DNA from: Stentor coeruleus
Lineage: Eukaryota > Ciliophora > Heterotrichea > Heterotrichida > Stentoridae
Direction: 5' to 3'
Assembly (NCBI GenBank): GCA_001970955.1
Contig: MPUH01000416.1
Span: forward strand, 1-55,967
DNA: 55,967 bases
In this document: in pieces, positions 9,850 through 19,776 of the stretch
Layout of the letters: each line of letters begins with the position of its first letter
How positions within the stretch are numbered: the stretch's first letter is position 1
Notes under the pieces: generated by a model
What the model was told of the DNA's origin: nothing
Database searches by the model: none
The model's input: the letters and a program-made list of their open reading frames with translations, nothing else
Program-made: the position numbers and the translations under genes

Positions 9850-10533
9850 TTAGTCTTCACGTTGGGTCTGAGATAGCTTTCCTGCTGTACACATGAGTTG
9901 ATGTCTACCTAAAAAGTCATAACAATATCTGTCAGTGGCTCGTTTGCACATATCTTTCTGGAATTGAAGGGCATTTGTGCCACAGTAATCTTCAATTATT
10001 TGATCATTGTTTGGCATAATCCATCCAAGTTCCTTGTCCCAGCGATATGCCATATCATCATATTTGTACATTGAGGTGACTTCCCAGAGATCTGTAACAG
10101 AAAAAGGCTTAGCATGATAAATATTTTCAATTAGATTGTCTTTTTCAGCTACAAAGGAAAGATGAAGGGCTGCATTGTAAGTTACGATATGGCTTAGTTT
10201 TTTTAGTGCCTCAGTCTCACTAACAATTTCATGAGCTAGAACCTCAGTTTCATATGGTTCAGCATTGATGGCATCTACCTTAGCTCTTAGCTTAGCAACT
10301 AGTCCAGGAGTCTGCAAGTGCGCCCATTCATCCCACTTAACTTGAAAGTGATTCTTGGCCTTCACTTCCTCTTCAGGGATTCCTATTGCGTAGTAATCGC
10401 AGATTGTAGCCAAGGCACTAACTGAAGACTGATCTTCATTGGTAACTGCTTTTTCTGTGAGCATTTGGACCCAAGCCTTGTGACGAGTTGGAGGGTTTAA
10501 ACGGGTTGTTCTTAGAAGTGATCTTAGTGCCAT
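9850..10533 (-). CDS. Probable mitochondrial protein, lineage-specific
   Basis: 227 aa, stop TAA. The N-terminus MALRSLLRTTRLNPPTRHKA is basic, free of acidic residues and amphipathic, as expected for a mitochondrial presequence. The body is soluble and helical. Near the C-terminus four cysteines (C184, C196, C204, C215) are spaced C-x11-C-x7-C-x10-C, close to but not the same as the twin CX9C/CX10C pattern of CHCH proteins such as COX6B. It could be a ciliate-specific subunit of a respiratory complex or ATP synthase, but this is inference. The codon usage appears slightly less AT-rich than its neighbours, as in highly expressed genes. A CTATAATAA motif precedes the ATG. Confidence 0.65.
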   Translation of the reverse strand: MALRSLLRTTRLNPPTRHKAWVQMLTEKAVTNEDQSSVSALATICDYYAIGIPEEEVKAKNHFQVKWDEWAHLQTPGLVAKLRAKVDAINAEPYETEVLAHEIVSETEALKKLSHIVTYNAALHLSFVAEKDNLIENIYHAKPFSVTDLWEVTSMYKYDDMAYRWDKELGWIMPNNDQIIEDYCGTNALQFQKDMCKRATDRYCYDFLGRHQLMCTAGKLSQTQRED

Positions 10534-11116
10534 TTATTATAGTCCACAAAGTTATAGAAGTACTACTGCAAACTGAGACTGAATGATTGAATCTAGGGAT
10601 TGATTCTTTATAGGAAAGATAGATTTCTTGTTGACTTGAAAGAAAGAAAAAAATTACATTGATATATGCTAAAATAGGGAGGTATTTGAAAGGATTAACA
10701 GAGAAAAGACTTGAAGATTCATATTAACAATGCTAGAAGGAGAAATAAATGAAGAAATTAACTTTATAAGATGAATAAATAACATAATTTTAAATATTAT
10801 TATATTTGCATATTCAGCTGATAAAATAGTTTGAAGAGTTCAAATAAATGATGTTACCTTATAAATCAAAGATTCATTTTTTTTCATTGAATGATATATG
10901 ATTTTAACTTAATCAAATAATTAACTGCAATATACCAACTGATTTAATGGGCAAGACATTAGCTTGGCATCTCACAAATACTAACAAAAAGCATATTTGA
11001 AAATTAAATTAAGCTCTTTTATCAAGTAACTATATAGCTTACCTTTGTTTAACCTCTATTTAAACTTCTACTAAATTTTAAATCCTAAATTCATTCTAAT
11101 TTATTCTAACTAGATT
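10534..11116. other. Intergenic region, nothing recognised
   Basis: 583 nt of AT-rich DNA between two minus-strand genes. No frame of interest, no strong repeat or hairpin seen. Confidence 0.4.
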
Positions 11117-12040
11117 TTAAGTCTTGATTTGAATAACAGCATCTGTCATACCAACTACATAAGTGGCATTAGGCTGATTCTCAATAGATCTCAAAAATAT
11201 GTACTCATTCATCTCTTTAGTTTTAAATTGTAATTCTTGAATAGTAAGTTTATAAATCTCAGCTTCAACATCAATCATCCTCTTCTTTGCAGCTCCTTCA
11301 GCTACTTGAACTATATAATAAGATTCAGCTTCTGCCTCAGCGTTAATTGAAGTAATATTTTGATTGCACTCTGAGCTCAATATTTCAATGCTTTGCCTAA
11401 TAAGCGCTGCTTCATTTTTATAAACTTCAGTATTTGAAAGTTGTTTTTCAACCTGAGTCTCGACAATTTTTTTTTCATAGTCACTTGAAATGTCAACCTT
11501 AAGGAATTGGAAATTAACAACGCTAGCACTAGCTTCATAAAGGGAAGAGTTCAAGTTTTTCAGCATTTCAATGGAAATTTTTTCACGAATTCCCCAGAAC
11601 TCATTTGCAGAGTACATAGCTGCAGTCTTTAGCAAGGAGTCACGGGCCATATCAACGAAAACAGACAAGTAATTTTTATTGAACTTGGAATAGAGATAAG
11701 AGAGCTTTTCACGAATAATTGCATATTGGAAACTCACACTTATTTCAATACTGTTCCCATCACTAGTTCTTACAGATATCGGATCATTTTCAGCATTTGC
11801 TGCGGATGAAAACTCTACAGTTTCATATCCTCCTGGGAAATTGATGAAGCTGCTAAAGGGACCAACAAAGTGTGCACCACCAGTGTAAGTGGTATTTTCC
11901 ACAGTCTTATCAATTGAATTGTAGAGAATTCCTATTTCCCTTGGCTCTAAGCTGGCATAAGACCCATAGATATAAGCTCCTACACATACTACAACAGCGA
12001 CAGCAACAGTTCCTAGACATTTAACTTGGCCTTCAGACAT
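11117..12040 (-). CDS. SPFH/Band 7 (stomatin/prohibitin-like) membrane protein
   Basis: 307 aa, stop TAA. One N-terminal hydrophobic span (residues about 8-28, LGTVAVAVVVCVGAYIYGSY) is followed by an SPFH domain at about 30-215: LEPREIGILYNSIDK at its start, PISVRTSDGNSIEISVSFQY as the core strand pair, and a FLKVDISSDYEKKIVETQVEKQ coiled segment. A coiled-coil region with alternating Ala and Glu (INAEAEAESYYIVQVAEGAAKK) closes it, as in stomatins and flotillins. These proteins form large oligomers that organise membrane patches. It is not an obvious prohibitin or erlin orthologue, so the compartment is open. Confidence 0.78.
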   Translation of the reverse strand: MSEGQVKCLGTVAVAVVVCVGAYIYGSYASLEPREIGILYNSIDKTVENTTYTGGAHFVGPFSSFINFPGGYETVEFSSAANAENDPISVRTSDGNSIEISVSFQYAIIREKLSYLYSKFNKNYLSVFVDMARDSLLKTAAMYSANEFWGIREKISIEMLKNLNSSLYEASASVVNFQFLKVDISSDYEKKIVETQVEKQLSNTEVYKNEAALIRQSIEILSSECNQNITSINAEAEAESYYIVQVAEGAAKKRMIDVEAEIYKLTIQELQFKTKEMNEYIFLRSIENQPNATYVVGMTDAVIQIKT

Positions 12041-12128
12041 TTTATTAGACTTTTATTGGCTGCAGATTTATTGACCTAGGATTGACATAAATTTTGGAAG
12101 AATATAATGAGGTTGGCTTTGAATTATA

Positions 12129-12212
12129 TGATTTTTTTATAGTATTCAATTATATCTTATGGAATAGAGATGATTTTTTTATAGTATCCAATTATATTTT
12201 ATGGAATAGAGA
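12129..12212. repeat. 42-bp tandem duplication
   Basis: Units 12129-12170 and 12171-12212 differ at only two positions. A partial third unit follows at 12213. This suggests recent slippage in non-coding DNA upstream of the SPFH gene. Confidence 0.85.
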
Positions 12213-12808
12213 TGATATTTATAGACTAGGCTAAGATTGAATTCCAAAATAGTTTTTATAGGGAATATATCTTTCAGATAAATTACATTCAAAAGATTAT
12301 AGTAGTATTTATAGTCTCAAGGCTTGCTTGAGTTAAATATATATTATATACTATAGAATAATTTGTAGTTGTTTCCTTATAGTTATGGCATTTTATCTTA
12401 TTGTTTATCAAATTTTTATTTAGAAAAGGATTTTACTTTCGAATAATAATATAAATCAGCTAGCATATGAATTGCTTACTGTTCATATAAAATCTTATAA
12501 TATATTCATCATATATACCAATGCGATAAAATTTCAAACTCTGGTGTCATAGTTTAGTTAAAATTGATGAAAGCAGCCTAAGCATTGCAGGCAAAATAGT
12601 TATTATTTATATTAGTGATTTTAATTTTTGATGCAACTAAGTTTTTTATGGATAAATCTCAGAATTAAATTTTATAACCTTCGGCTTTCTAAACTAATGC
12701 TAATTATCGTAAATTATCTAAATTAAAAAATGTTCCTTCCTATCTAATTTTAAAACAATTTACTAGATAAGAGCTATAATTTCATAAATGAACTCCAAAC
12801 TTGAAGCT

Positions 12809-12941
12809 CTAATTTCTACATATCAAGTCAAGCCTAAAGAAATCAACTAAGAAAAAGCATAAGCCTACAAGTAANCTAATTTCTACATATCAAGTCAAGC
12901 CTAAAGAAATCAACTAAGAAAAAGCATAAGCCTACAAGTAA
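12809..12941. repeat. 66-bp direct repeat around a single N, probable assembly join
   Basis: 12809-12874 and 12876-12941 are identical and separated only by the N at 12875. This is what an unmerged contig overlap looks like. Confidence 0.85.
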
Positions 12942-12945
12942 ATTA

Positions 12946-13357
12946 ATGCCCTCTGAAACTAGTAAAAGATTAGAACATCGAAAGGCCCTAATTTATCAGA
13001 ATATTAGAAAAAATTCTCAACGAGAAAATCATTCAGTACAGCCAAAACGTAGTGATTCAACTCTTTCACTTAATCATTATCTTAATACATCATTTGAAGA
13101 AGATATTGAACGCTTAGAAAGTCTAACAAACAAAAATTCAAGCATCAGTAATGACTTGATCTCTGTAAAACAAAGAATTATAGAAATTAGCTTGAAAAAA
13201 ATTAAGTCCAATTGCAGAAATAGATGAAGGAATAAATGAATATGGAAGTTTTGTGCAATCCGGGCAGCCACCTATGAATTTAATTAGAAATTACGACTCG
13301 CTCATGAACTTGAAAATTAAAGAAAAGACAAAAAGCTTGAATCAATTATTGTTTTAG
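12946..13357 (+). CDS. Small basic protein, reading frame broken at an A run
   Basis: ATG 12946 opens a frame that stops early at TGA 13225-13227. The neighbouring frame stays open and coding-like from about 13200 to TAG 13355-13357 (SPIAEIDEGINEYGSFVQ then PPMNLIRNYDSL). The two meet at a run of seven A at 13195-13201, and a run of six would give one continuous protein of about 136 aa. So this is either a sequencing error or a recent frameshift. The N-terminal part is basic (SKRLEHRKALIYQNIRK), the middle helical and acidic. No family recognised. The start is uncertain because the assembly duplication lies right in front of it. Confidence 0.5.
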
Positions 13358-13815
13358 GATCAATAGGCGTAGCTTCTTTAAATAAAAATGAATTATAATC
13401 AATATAAAAGTACTTAAAAATATTATTAAGCGAGAAAGTAATCTTGAAATAACAACAATTTTTTATAAAACTTTTGTATAGGCTAAATCATGTTATAAGC
13501 ATCGATTTTAGGATAATATCTTTAGTTAATATCAAATTTGTATATAGTCTTTTATGCTTTATTTTCAGCGAATATTAATTTATACATATTTTATAACTTT
13601 TCACAGAGACTTTAATATACTTACTAAAACATATATATTTTATTATAAATATTATTTGCATCCTATAGAGAAAAAATATACATTAAGCATAAAGCATTTT
13701 TTAAATCTATTTGGACTTTAATTGAAACTAGTCACTGTAAGCATTTTCTTTATATGAAATAATTATGAATTAGCACAATCAATCTAAATATGTTTTCTAT
13801 AATAGTGATTCAAAT
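13358..13815. other. Intergenic region, nothing recognised
   Basis: 458 nt of very AT-rich DNA. No open frame or repeat of note. Confidence 0.4.
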
Positions 13816-15021
13816 ATGAATGAGCTCGATAAGGAAGACCATAATGACAAATTTTCAGATTTTTATATTTACATTTCTACACTGGGATCAGGATCATTCG
13901 GAAAAGTTGTTCATGCAATTGATAGATCAAGTGGAGAGGAAGTTGCAGTTAAAGTAATTGAAAAAAAAACTGTGAAGCAAGGAAAAATAGCTGAGCTAAA
14001 AAAAGAATCAGAAATTTTAGCATCCTTGGATCATCCTAATATTGTTAAGTTTATACATTTAAAAGAGACTGATAAGAGAGTATTTTTAGTTATGGAATTG
14101 ATAATAGGAGGAACTTTATTGCACTACATGCAGAATAATAAGATTAATGATTTACAGGCCTCACAGATTATGAGAGGGATTTTGAGTGCAGTAAGCTATA
14201 TGCACAGTAAAAACGTAATTCACCGAGATATTAAGCCAGAAAATATACTTATAGGATCATTTAAAGACTTAAGCTGTGTGAAAGTCGCTGATTTTGGCCT
14301 AAGTGCCCAATATGATCAATCTTTTAAACATCACATGGAATCTGATCAATGCGGAACCCTTAAATATATGGCCCCAGAGCAAACAGCTAAAAAATCTTAC
14401 AGTCGTCCAGTTGATATCTGGAGTTGCGGCATACTAATGTACACACTTATAACAAGCAGGCATCCTCTAGTAAAACAAAACGAAACTGCATTAAGCTATG
14501 TATCAAAACTTAGGCATCCGAAATGGGTGTTCCCTGAAAAATTTTCAGATTCTGCTCAGAACCTGTTTTTGAAACTAGTCGAAATGATTCCTCTAGAACG
14601 TTATACCGCTTCTCAAGCTTTATGCCATCCTTGGATTTCTCGTCAAGATACAAAAGCTCCTCTCACATCTTTTGAAAAGTTCAAAATATATGGTGAGCAT
14701 CTCAAACTCAAAGGCATCCTTTTCCCCATATTTTTTGCCTGTATCGTGGCGGGTAAGAATTTCCAAATGCAAGAAACAAAAACAGAAGAAATGCTAAAAA
14801 AGCCCCCTTTACCATCACCAATGCGTCAAAGATCAAAAGGTGAAGTGCAAAGGGTTGTTATAACACCAAACCCAGATATCTCATATATTAAGAGATTTCA
14901 TAGGCTATCATCCCCAGGTAAAGTTGAAAGTATCACAAGGAAATTCACGCCAAAAGAGTTTATTAAAAGAAAGTCGAAGCTTAGACCAAAAACTACGCAG
15001 TTTGAGAAAAAAATTAATTAG
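13816..15021 (+). CDS. CAMK-like serine/threonine protein kinase
   Basis: 401 aa, stop TAG. The catalytic domain covers residues about 17-275 with all key residues: glycine loop GSGSFGKV (24-31), VAVK lysine K46, helix-C glutamate E64, HRDIKPEN (136-143), DFG (159-161) and APE (186-188). The DIKPEN loop, CGTLKYMAPE and VDIWSCGILMYTL fit the CAMK/CDPK branch that is greatly expanded in ciliates. There are no EF hands. After the kinase domain a hydrophobic stretch at about 298-317 (LKGILFPIFFACIVAGKNFQ) could be a membrane-contact helix or a relic of the CDPK junction helix. The last 80 residues are basic and proline-containing, probably regulatory. The substrate cannot be inferred. Confidence 0.88.
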   Translation: MNELDKEDHNDKFSDFYIYISTLGSGSFGKVVHAIDRSSGEEVAVKVIEKKTVKQGKIAELKKESEILASLDHPNIVKFIHLKETDKRVFLVMELIIGGTLLHYMQNNKINDLQASQIMRGILSAVSYMHSKNVIHRDIKPENILIGSFKDLSCVKVADFGLSAQYDQSFKHHMESDQCGTLKYMAPEQTAKKSYSRPVDIWSCGILMYTLITSRHPLVKQNETALSYVSKLRHPKWVFPEKFSDSAQNLFLKLVEMIPLERYTASQALCHPWISRQDTKAPLTSFEKFKIYGEHLKLKGILFPIFFACIVAGKNFQMQETKTEEMLKKPPLPSPMRQRSKGEVQRVVITPNPDISYIKRFHRLSSPGKVESITRKFTPKEFIKRKSKLRPKTTQFEKKIN

Positions 15022-15078
15022 ATTTTTATTATCATGTATAGGTGTCTTGGAAAATTTTCTATAGATTATCCTATTTTG

Positions 15079-15512
15079 ATGTCCTCAGGTTTCGATTCGA
15101 TAATGCACATTCAATCATCATTAGAAATAGAATTTAAGACAATCAGAAGTTTAAACAATTCACGTAAAGAATATCTTAAAGAACTGAAGTGGGAGCTGGC
15201 TCAAACGAAACTTCTTAAAATTAACTTTGAAGAAAAAACAAGTTTTTAGATGAAAAAGAAAGAAAAATGAGCAGATATCCTAAGAATATCCATAAAGAAA
15301 TTTACAGAAAGCTAAAGCACTTGAAATCAAAAGGTGAAAGCCCGATTAGAGCAAGAAAAAGTAGACAAAATTATTGAATTTTTAGGGAAGTACAAAGAGC
15401 AAGTAAAGAAAATCAAAGATGAGATTATTATCAAAGAATCATTAATTATTTCTATCCCAAATCTATGTGCTATATTTTCTACTTGTTGCTTAAAATGCTT
15501 GATAATTGGATA
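15079..15512 (+). CDS. Coiled-coil protein with a frame break and a possible 16-nt intron
   Basis: ATG 15079 opens SSGFDSIMHIQSSLEIEFK and stops at TAG 15247-15249. Adding one A to the run of six at 15233-15238 extends the frame through KFLDEKERKMSRYPKNIHKE. A GTGAAAGCCCGATTAG stretch (15334-15349, 16 nt, GT/AG) then lets the frame continue as EQEKVDKIIEFLGKYKEQVK to TAA 15510-15512. The result would be a coiled-coil protein of about 140 aa. Without both changes it is three fragments, so it may instead be a pseudogene of a coiled-coil gene. An upstream ATG at 15034 is in frame but adds a poorly coding stretch. Confidence 0.4.
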
Positions 15513-15877
15513 ATTAACTTTCACCTTAGGGTGTTTTTAGTTCAGTCATAAAATTAAAATATATATTGGATATCAAAGATCTTAGTTAGAAGATCATTTT
15601 TATATAAAAAATAACTGGCACTTCACCAATGAATGAACTTACTTGAATGCTTTTTGACATAATTTTTTTAATGAAAAGCTGACCATATTAGTTATAGTTT
15701 ATCGCTCGCAATTTGCAAGCTAATTCTTCTTATGTTCTTTTTCGTATTGCTTATTATTTTTCAACAAAGTTTTTAATTAGCGTGCCGATTTTTTCTCTTT
15801 CTTTCTTTCTTTCTTCAGATATTTTATCAAAGCTAACCATAATTCTCTAAAATCTAGTGATTAAGTAAACTTTTTAG
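15513..15877. other. Intergenic region with a short TTTC microsatellite
   Basis: 365 nt between convergent coding regions. A CTTT repeat sits at about 15796-15815. No gene seen. Confidence 0.4.
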
Positions 15878-16468
15878 TTAAGAGTTTTGAAACCTAAGAT
15901 TCTTAACTTCCTTATGCTGATGATAGTTCAACTTGTTTATCCCAAGGTAATTGCAAACATCTTCATAAGCGTGATAATCATAGCGAGCAAGATACTGGAG
16001 AGCTTTCCGCCTTTTATCCAAAGATTTTCTCAAATTAAGGTAAGCCAAAGTGTCTAAGTTATTATTTCTGACATGATTAGCAAGAAACATGATATCTTCA
16101 GTCATAGCTCCTACTTGTACAGCAGGGTGACCAAAGTCCTTTTCATCTTTCCCCCATCTTTTAACAAGTTCCATTTTCCTAGCGAATTTGATTTCACGTG
16201 GAGTTGCGTTTTCAATGCTATAAGCTTGTTTTACTTGATCATTTGCTAAATCGAAGACATCATCTAAGAATTGTCGATGTCCATAAGGTAAAGGGCGCTT
16301 ATCGAATGCACTTACTTGCTTCTCATTTGGAAGTATGATTCTTAGTAAATCATTCTTACGAACTTGGCCAAACTGTTTCTTAATTCTCTTAGCTGCGATA
16401 GTGAGGAGAATGGCTTTGTCTGAAGACTTTGAAAATAGCCTTGCTTGAGCAAAAACTTTTCCCAGCAT
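15878..16468 (-). CDS. mrps15: Mitochondrial small-subunit ribosomal protein uS15m
   Basis: 196 aa, stop TAA. The first 20 residues (MLGKVFAQARLFSKSSDKAI) are a good mitochondrial presequence. The uS15 domain is at about residues 110-178: HPAVQVGAMTEDIMFLANHV aligns with the SPEVQIA.LT.RI..LT.HL of bacterial S15, then NLRKSLDKRRKALQYLARYD with L..L...RRKLL.YL, and YEDVCNYLGI with Y...I..LGL. S15 binds the central domain of small-subunit rRNA early in assembly. The N-terminal extension of about 100 residues before the core is typical of mitochondrial forms. GATATAA precedes the ATG. Confidence 0.88.
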   Translation of the reverse strand: MLGKVFAQARLFSKSSDKAILLTIAAKRIKKQFGQVRKNDLLRIILPNEKQVSAFDKRPLPYGHRQFLDDVFDLANDQVKQAYSIENATPREIKFARKMELVKRWGKDEKDFGHPAVQVGAMTEDIMFLANHVRNNNLDTLAYLNLRKSLDKRRKALQYLARYDYHAYEDVCNYLGINKLNYHQHKEVKNLRFQNS

Positions 16469-17254
16469 TTATATCATGAAAAATGTATTGCAAGCCTATA
16501 AAATATTTTATTTTAGATTTTTGCGTAAAACTTTATGTTGCAGGGATATTTATAGTTATATAAGATCTAAAGGTTTTAATCGTGCTAAATTATGCTTCTT
16601 TTTCAGCCTTGAGGAAAAATGATGGAACATCAATTAGTATCTGTGCTTAATTTAGTCATTGCAAATTTTGTTTGATTATAAATTTTTGTTTGATTATAAA
16701 ATTTGCTTTTTATTTATGAACAACTTTATAATCTACTTTTTCTTATATATATTTTTTAAGTTTTGAGTTCTTATATTTCATATTAGTTATATTTTATGTT
16801 TTAATTACTTATAACTTCAAATTTAAGTGGAATATTTGAATTCATACGTTTGACGAATAAAAAGTTACGCTTTCATAAACAGTAGTTTCTGATAATAGAA
16901 TATGCAATTGAGTAAGCTTGTTATTTAAATTATTTTATTATTTTGCTGAAAGTTTTATTCATAAAGTGTGCTACAGTTTAAAATTGTAAATATAAAGCCT
17001 TACTGAATTTATTTTTATGCATAATAATATTCAACATATCATAAATTGTATGGCAACCAGCGAATATTAACCTATTTCTTACAAATGAACTATTATTAAA
17101 ACTAGAAAACTATAGCTGCACAGTAGAAAATCTTTTACAATATGCTTTACTCAGTAGTTCAAACAAAAAAGCTCATTTCGTTCTTATTTGGGCTAGCCCT
17201 AAAACTTAGTTATTTAAGCATAATAAAAGTAGTAATTCTCATTCCGAAAAAGCA
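16469..17254. other. Intergenic region, AT-rich
   Basis: 786 nt. A short tandem direct repeat of about 19 nt (TTTTGTTTGATTATAAA type) lies at 16666-16702. No gene, RNA or transposon seen. Confidence 0.4.
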
Positions 17255-18729
17255 TTAATTTTCTTTATTCTTCTCTAATTCTTGCAATTTTCTGCACTTT
17301 TCTTCATAGTTCTTCTTAAGATCTTCATATTTCCTCGAGACATCGTCCATTTTGTGTTCCAGCTGATTATATTGCGATGTCAACCCTTTAAGGGCCTTTT
17401 TATGTGGTTCTAATTCCATACACATTTCTGTATCTTCACCAATCTGCCTTAAGCATTCTGGATCGCCAGTTATCTCTATAATCTCTTCTTCCAAATTCTT
17501 TGTGTATTCAACAGTTCTTGTAAGTGCCCCTTCAAGTTCATCACGTTCTTCCTCCAGTTCTTTTATGTTTTGTGTTAGGGTTATCACAGCTTCTTTTTGT
17601 TCCATGTTGTTCTTAAGAAGAATAGTCAAAACTGTTTTGATATCATTCATGAATTTTTGAAAAACTGAAATTGATGAGGATATGAGCGAATTTAATGTCC
17701 CTCGCTGCTTAGTTGAACCGCCAATATTTTTGTGGATCTGTGAGATTATGTTTGGAAGTGTTTTAGATGATAAAGACTTGGTTGAGGTTATTAGACTTGG
17801 GTCGATAAGTTTGACTTTTATACCTCTAAGGATGATTTTCTCATCAGTGTTTAGAAGATTTTTTATAGTTATTGCACCGAAAACTGTGAGCATAATGATT
17901 CTTAGTCGGGTCTTACGCTTTTCTTTTTCCTTAGAAGCATCCAAAAGCTTTCGGATTTCTTCTTCTTCATGCCTCAAAAATCGTTCATAATGCCTATACA
18001 ACAAAGAATAAAACTGTCTTTTTCCTGAAGACTCTGCACTCTGCATACCAGCGGATAAACAGCTTGAAGGACACTATTTTCATTTTCTTGCTTGGATTTA
18101 TTTAAATTTACTGACTCATCAATTCTTCTGGTTTTTGTCGTTTCCAAATATCCTTCAAGTTCTTTAACCTTGTTTTTTGCTATGATGCTTTCGTTGATTA
18201 TATTCAAATAAGCATTACAGACTTCATCTAGTTTTTCAAAAGTTGTGATTTTAAAAGCACTAATACTTGCCCCTTTCTTTTTAGCTTCTTTGATAGTATT
18301 ATCTAGAACTTGTTGTAATTTTTTATCCTCAGAAGAATCGATTTTGAGGTTGTTACGAGATTTTGTATGAGGACTTGATTTGATTTTTTCTGGAATTTCT
18401 TTAAGCTTAAAATCAGACGATGAAATTTTTTTCATTGCTTGCTCGCGGACATTTGCTATTGTGAGTCGTAATGAGCTGCAGATTTCAATTAATTCAGTAT
18501 TTTCGAGACGAGGTGGGGAAGGAAGTTGAGTATTTTCTAGGGATAGTTTACTAAAGAAATATCCATTTAGCAAGGCGTTTAAACTTTCAAGAAAAATTCC
18601 AATTGATTCATAATCTGTTACTTCAAATTTTGATGAGGCTGATGATGGAGTAGGCATTTCTAGAGGGACATAATGGCCTGTACTGCTTGGGGAAACACTG
18701 GATTGAGCTTTCGATCTTTTGCTATTCAT
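17255..18729 (-). CDS. Coiled-coil protein of about 490 aa, split by a one-base frame break
   Basis: Two overlapping minus-strand frames, 17974-18729 (251 aa) and 17255-18046 (263 aa), are best read as one gene. Adding one base to the A run on the coding strand (18019-18023, five bases) fuses VQSLQEK to RQFYSLLYRHYERFLRHEEE without loss. A 17-nt GT...AG stretch just upstream would also restore the frame but is not the usual length here. The N-terminal third is Ser/Pro-rich. A short hydrophobic patch (RIIMLTVFGAITIKNLL) follows the junction. The C-terminus is a long coiled coil (ITLTQNIKELEEERDELEGA). Stop TAA. Family unknown; structural or ciliary roles are possible. Confidence 0.55.
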
Positions 18730-18840
18730 TTATTTAAATACTAAATAAATAATTATCTTTGAAAACAATCGATTCAATGATATTTAACTATTGATAATGA
18801 GTAATAATTTAAACGATAAAATATTTAAATGCTCATAAAT

Positions 18841-18903
18841 ATGAATGAATATTTTAACAGAGGCTGGGCAGTAGTCAAGTGATAATTCCTAGCTAATGCT
18901 ATG
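18841..18903 (+). mobile_element. 3' tail of the LINE family seen at the window start
   Basis: The codons M-N-E-Y-F-N-R-G-W-A-V-V-K end in TGA and parallel M-K-E-Q-N-L-K-G-W-T-I-V-K at 278-316. The DNA matches at about 36 of 45 positions in 18859-18903 against 293-337, and most differences are transitions. Upstream sequence is not related, as expected for a 5'-truncated LINE insertion. Confidence 0.6.
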
Positions 18904-19199
18904 TATGAATGTCTAAACATTAAAGGGTATAATTAAAGTTGGAATAACCATGAATAATGGTGACTAACAAACTTAAAATTTATTAACAAAAAATGACTAA
19001 AGCATAGACTGTCAGAATGCGTAAAAGAAAAGGACATGATTTTTAAATAATTATTGGATTTATTATAATTTAATCTGAATTTTTTTAATGCAAAAATTCT
19101 GAGTTTAGATGTTAGGATGATTTCATCTGATAATATTCTCAAAGGTTCAAAAATGTTATAATTATTTATCTAATCTTAATCTCTATGTGCTATTAAAAA

Positions 19200-19640
19200 C
19201 TATCCCATAATGTGTCTTTATGTATTCTTCTCCAAATAAACAAAATTTAATTCTTCTTAATAGCAATTACTCTATTTCTCGGTGCAATTGATGCTTAATA
19301 CCATTTCAAGTTTCTTCACATATGTTGTTATTAACACCAATTTACAAATTTTCATAATTTTGACTATGATTAACTATCATATACTCAAACCAAATATTAA
19401 TCTCATTATATCCTTTCCAGCTGTCAGTAATTATAATTAATCCAGGCAATATATGAGTTGTAATAGTATCATTAAGTGTCCTCATACTTCTATCAGTTAC
19501 CTCTAATAAAAACTTTCTTTTTATCATAAGTTTAACAGCACCTTCTATCCAAACACCTTAAACTAAATGATCTCAATGGTGCTTGAACCTTCCAAACTTA
19601 GATATATCAATTCGAAAATATACATGTTAACACCATATTA
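19200..19640 (-). pseudogene. Merlin / IS1595-like (ISXO2) DDE transposase relic
   Basis: The longest open piece (19342-19527) reads MIKRKFLLEVTDRSMRTLND, then HILPGLIIITDSWKGYNEIN, then MIVNHSQNYENL. This is the family pattern R-K-x-F-L-x-x-V-x-D-R-S-x-x-T-L, I-x-P-G-x-x-I-x-T/S-D-x-W-x-x-Y, V-N-H-S-x-x-F/Y, including the second catalytic Asp. Upstream in frame but with TGA and TAA stops is IDISKFGRFKHH...GVWIEGAV, matching the first catalytic block (IDES.FG.RK.HRG...GVWVFG). Downstream, after a TAA, a TGA and a shift, come ETxNGIKHQ, IAPRNRV and LFIWRRIHKDTLWD, matching TWNGIK, PRNR and FIWRR. At least four stops and one shift mean it is dead. No terminal repeats were identified. Confidence 0.75.
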
Positions 19641-19776
19641 AAATTACACAATCTTCTAACATCTATTCTCCTTATAAAATACTCTATATTCAATACATTA
19701 TCTGATTCTCTCATTATGTTGTATCTAGCGATATTCCTTATCTTCTTTTCAGATAAAATTTTATATAATTAAGGCG

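Larger units (their letters stand above)
12041..12945. other. Intergenic region with a tandem repeat and an assembly duplication
   Basis: 905 nt. It contains the 42-nt tandem repeat at 12129-12212 and a 66-nt direct repeat around the single N at 12875. An ATG at 12788 opens only 20 codons and is not joined to the next gene by any intron I can find. Confidence 0.4.
18730..19776. other. Intergenic region filled with transposon debris
   Basis: 1047 nt. It holds a LINE 3' tail (18841-18903) and a Merlin/IS1595-type transposase relic (about 19200-19640, minus). No working gene seen. Confidence 0.5.

Noticed and set aside
12788..12850. Upstream exon of the gene at 12946 beginning at ATG 12788
   Set aside because: It stops after 20 codons, and no GT...AG segment of 15-17 nt joins it to the next frame. 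The assembly duplication makes the region unreliable.
13195..18023. Programmed ribosomal frameshifting as in Euplotes
   Set aside because: Shifts needed are in different directions and there is no common AAA-TAA type slip site.
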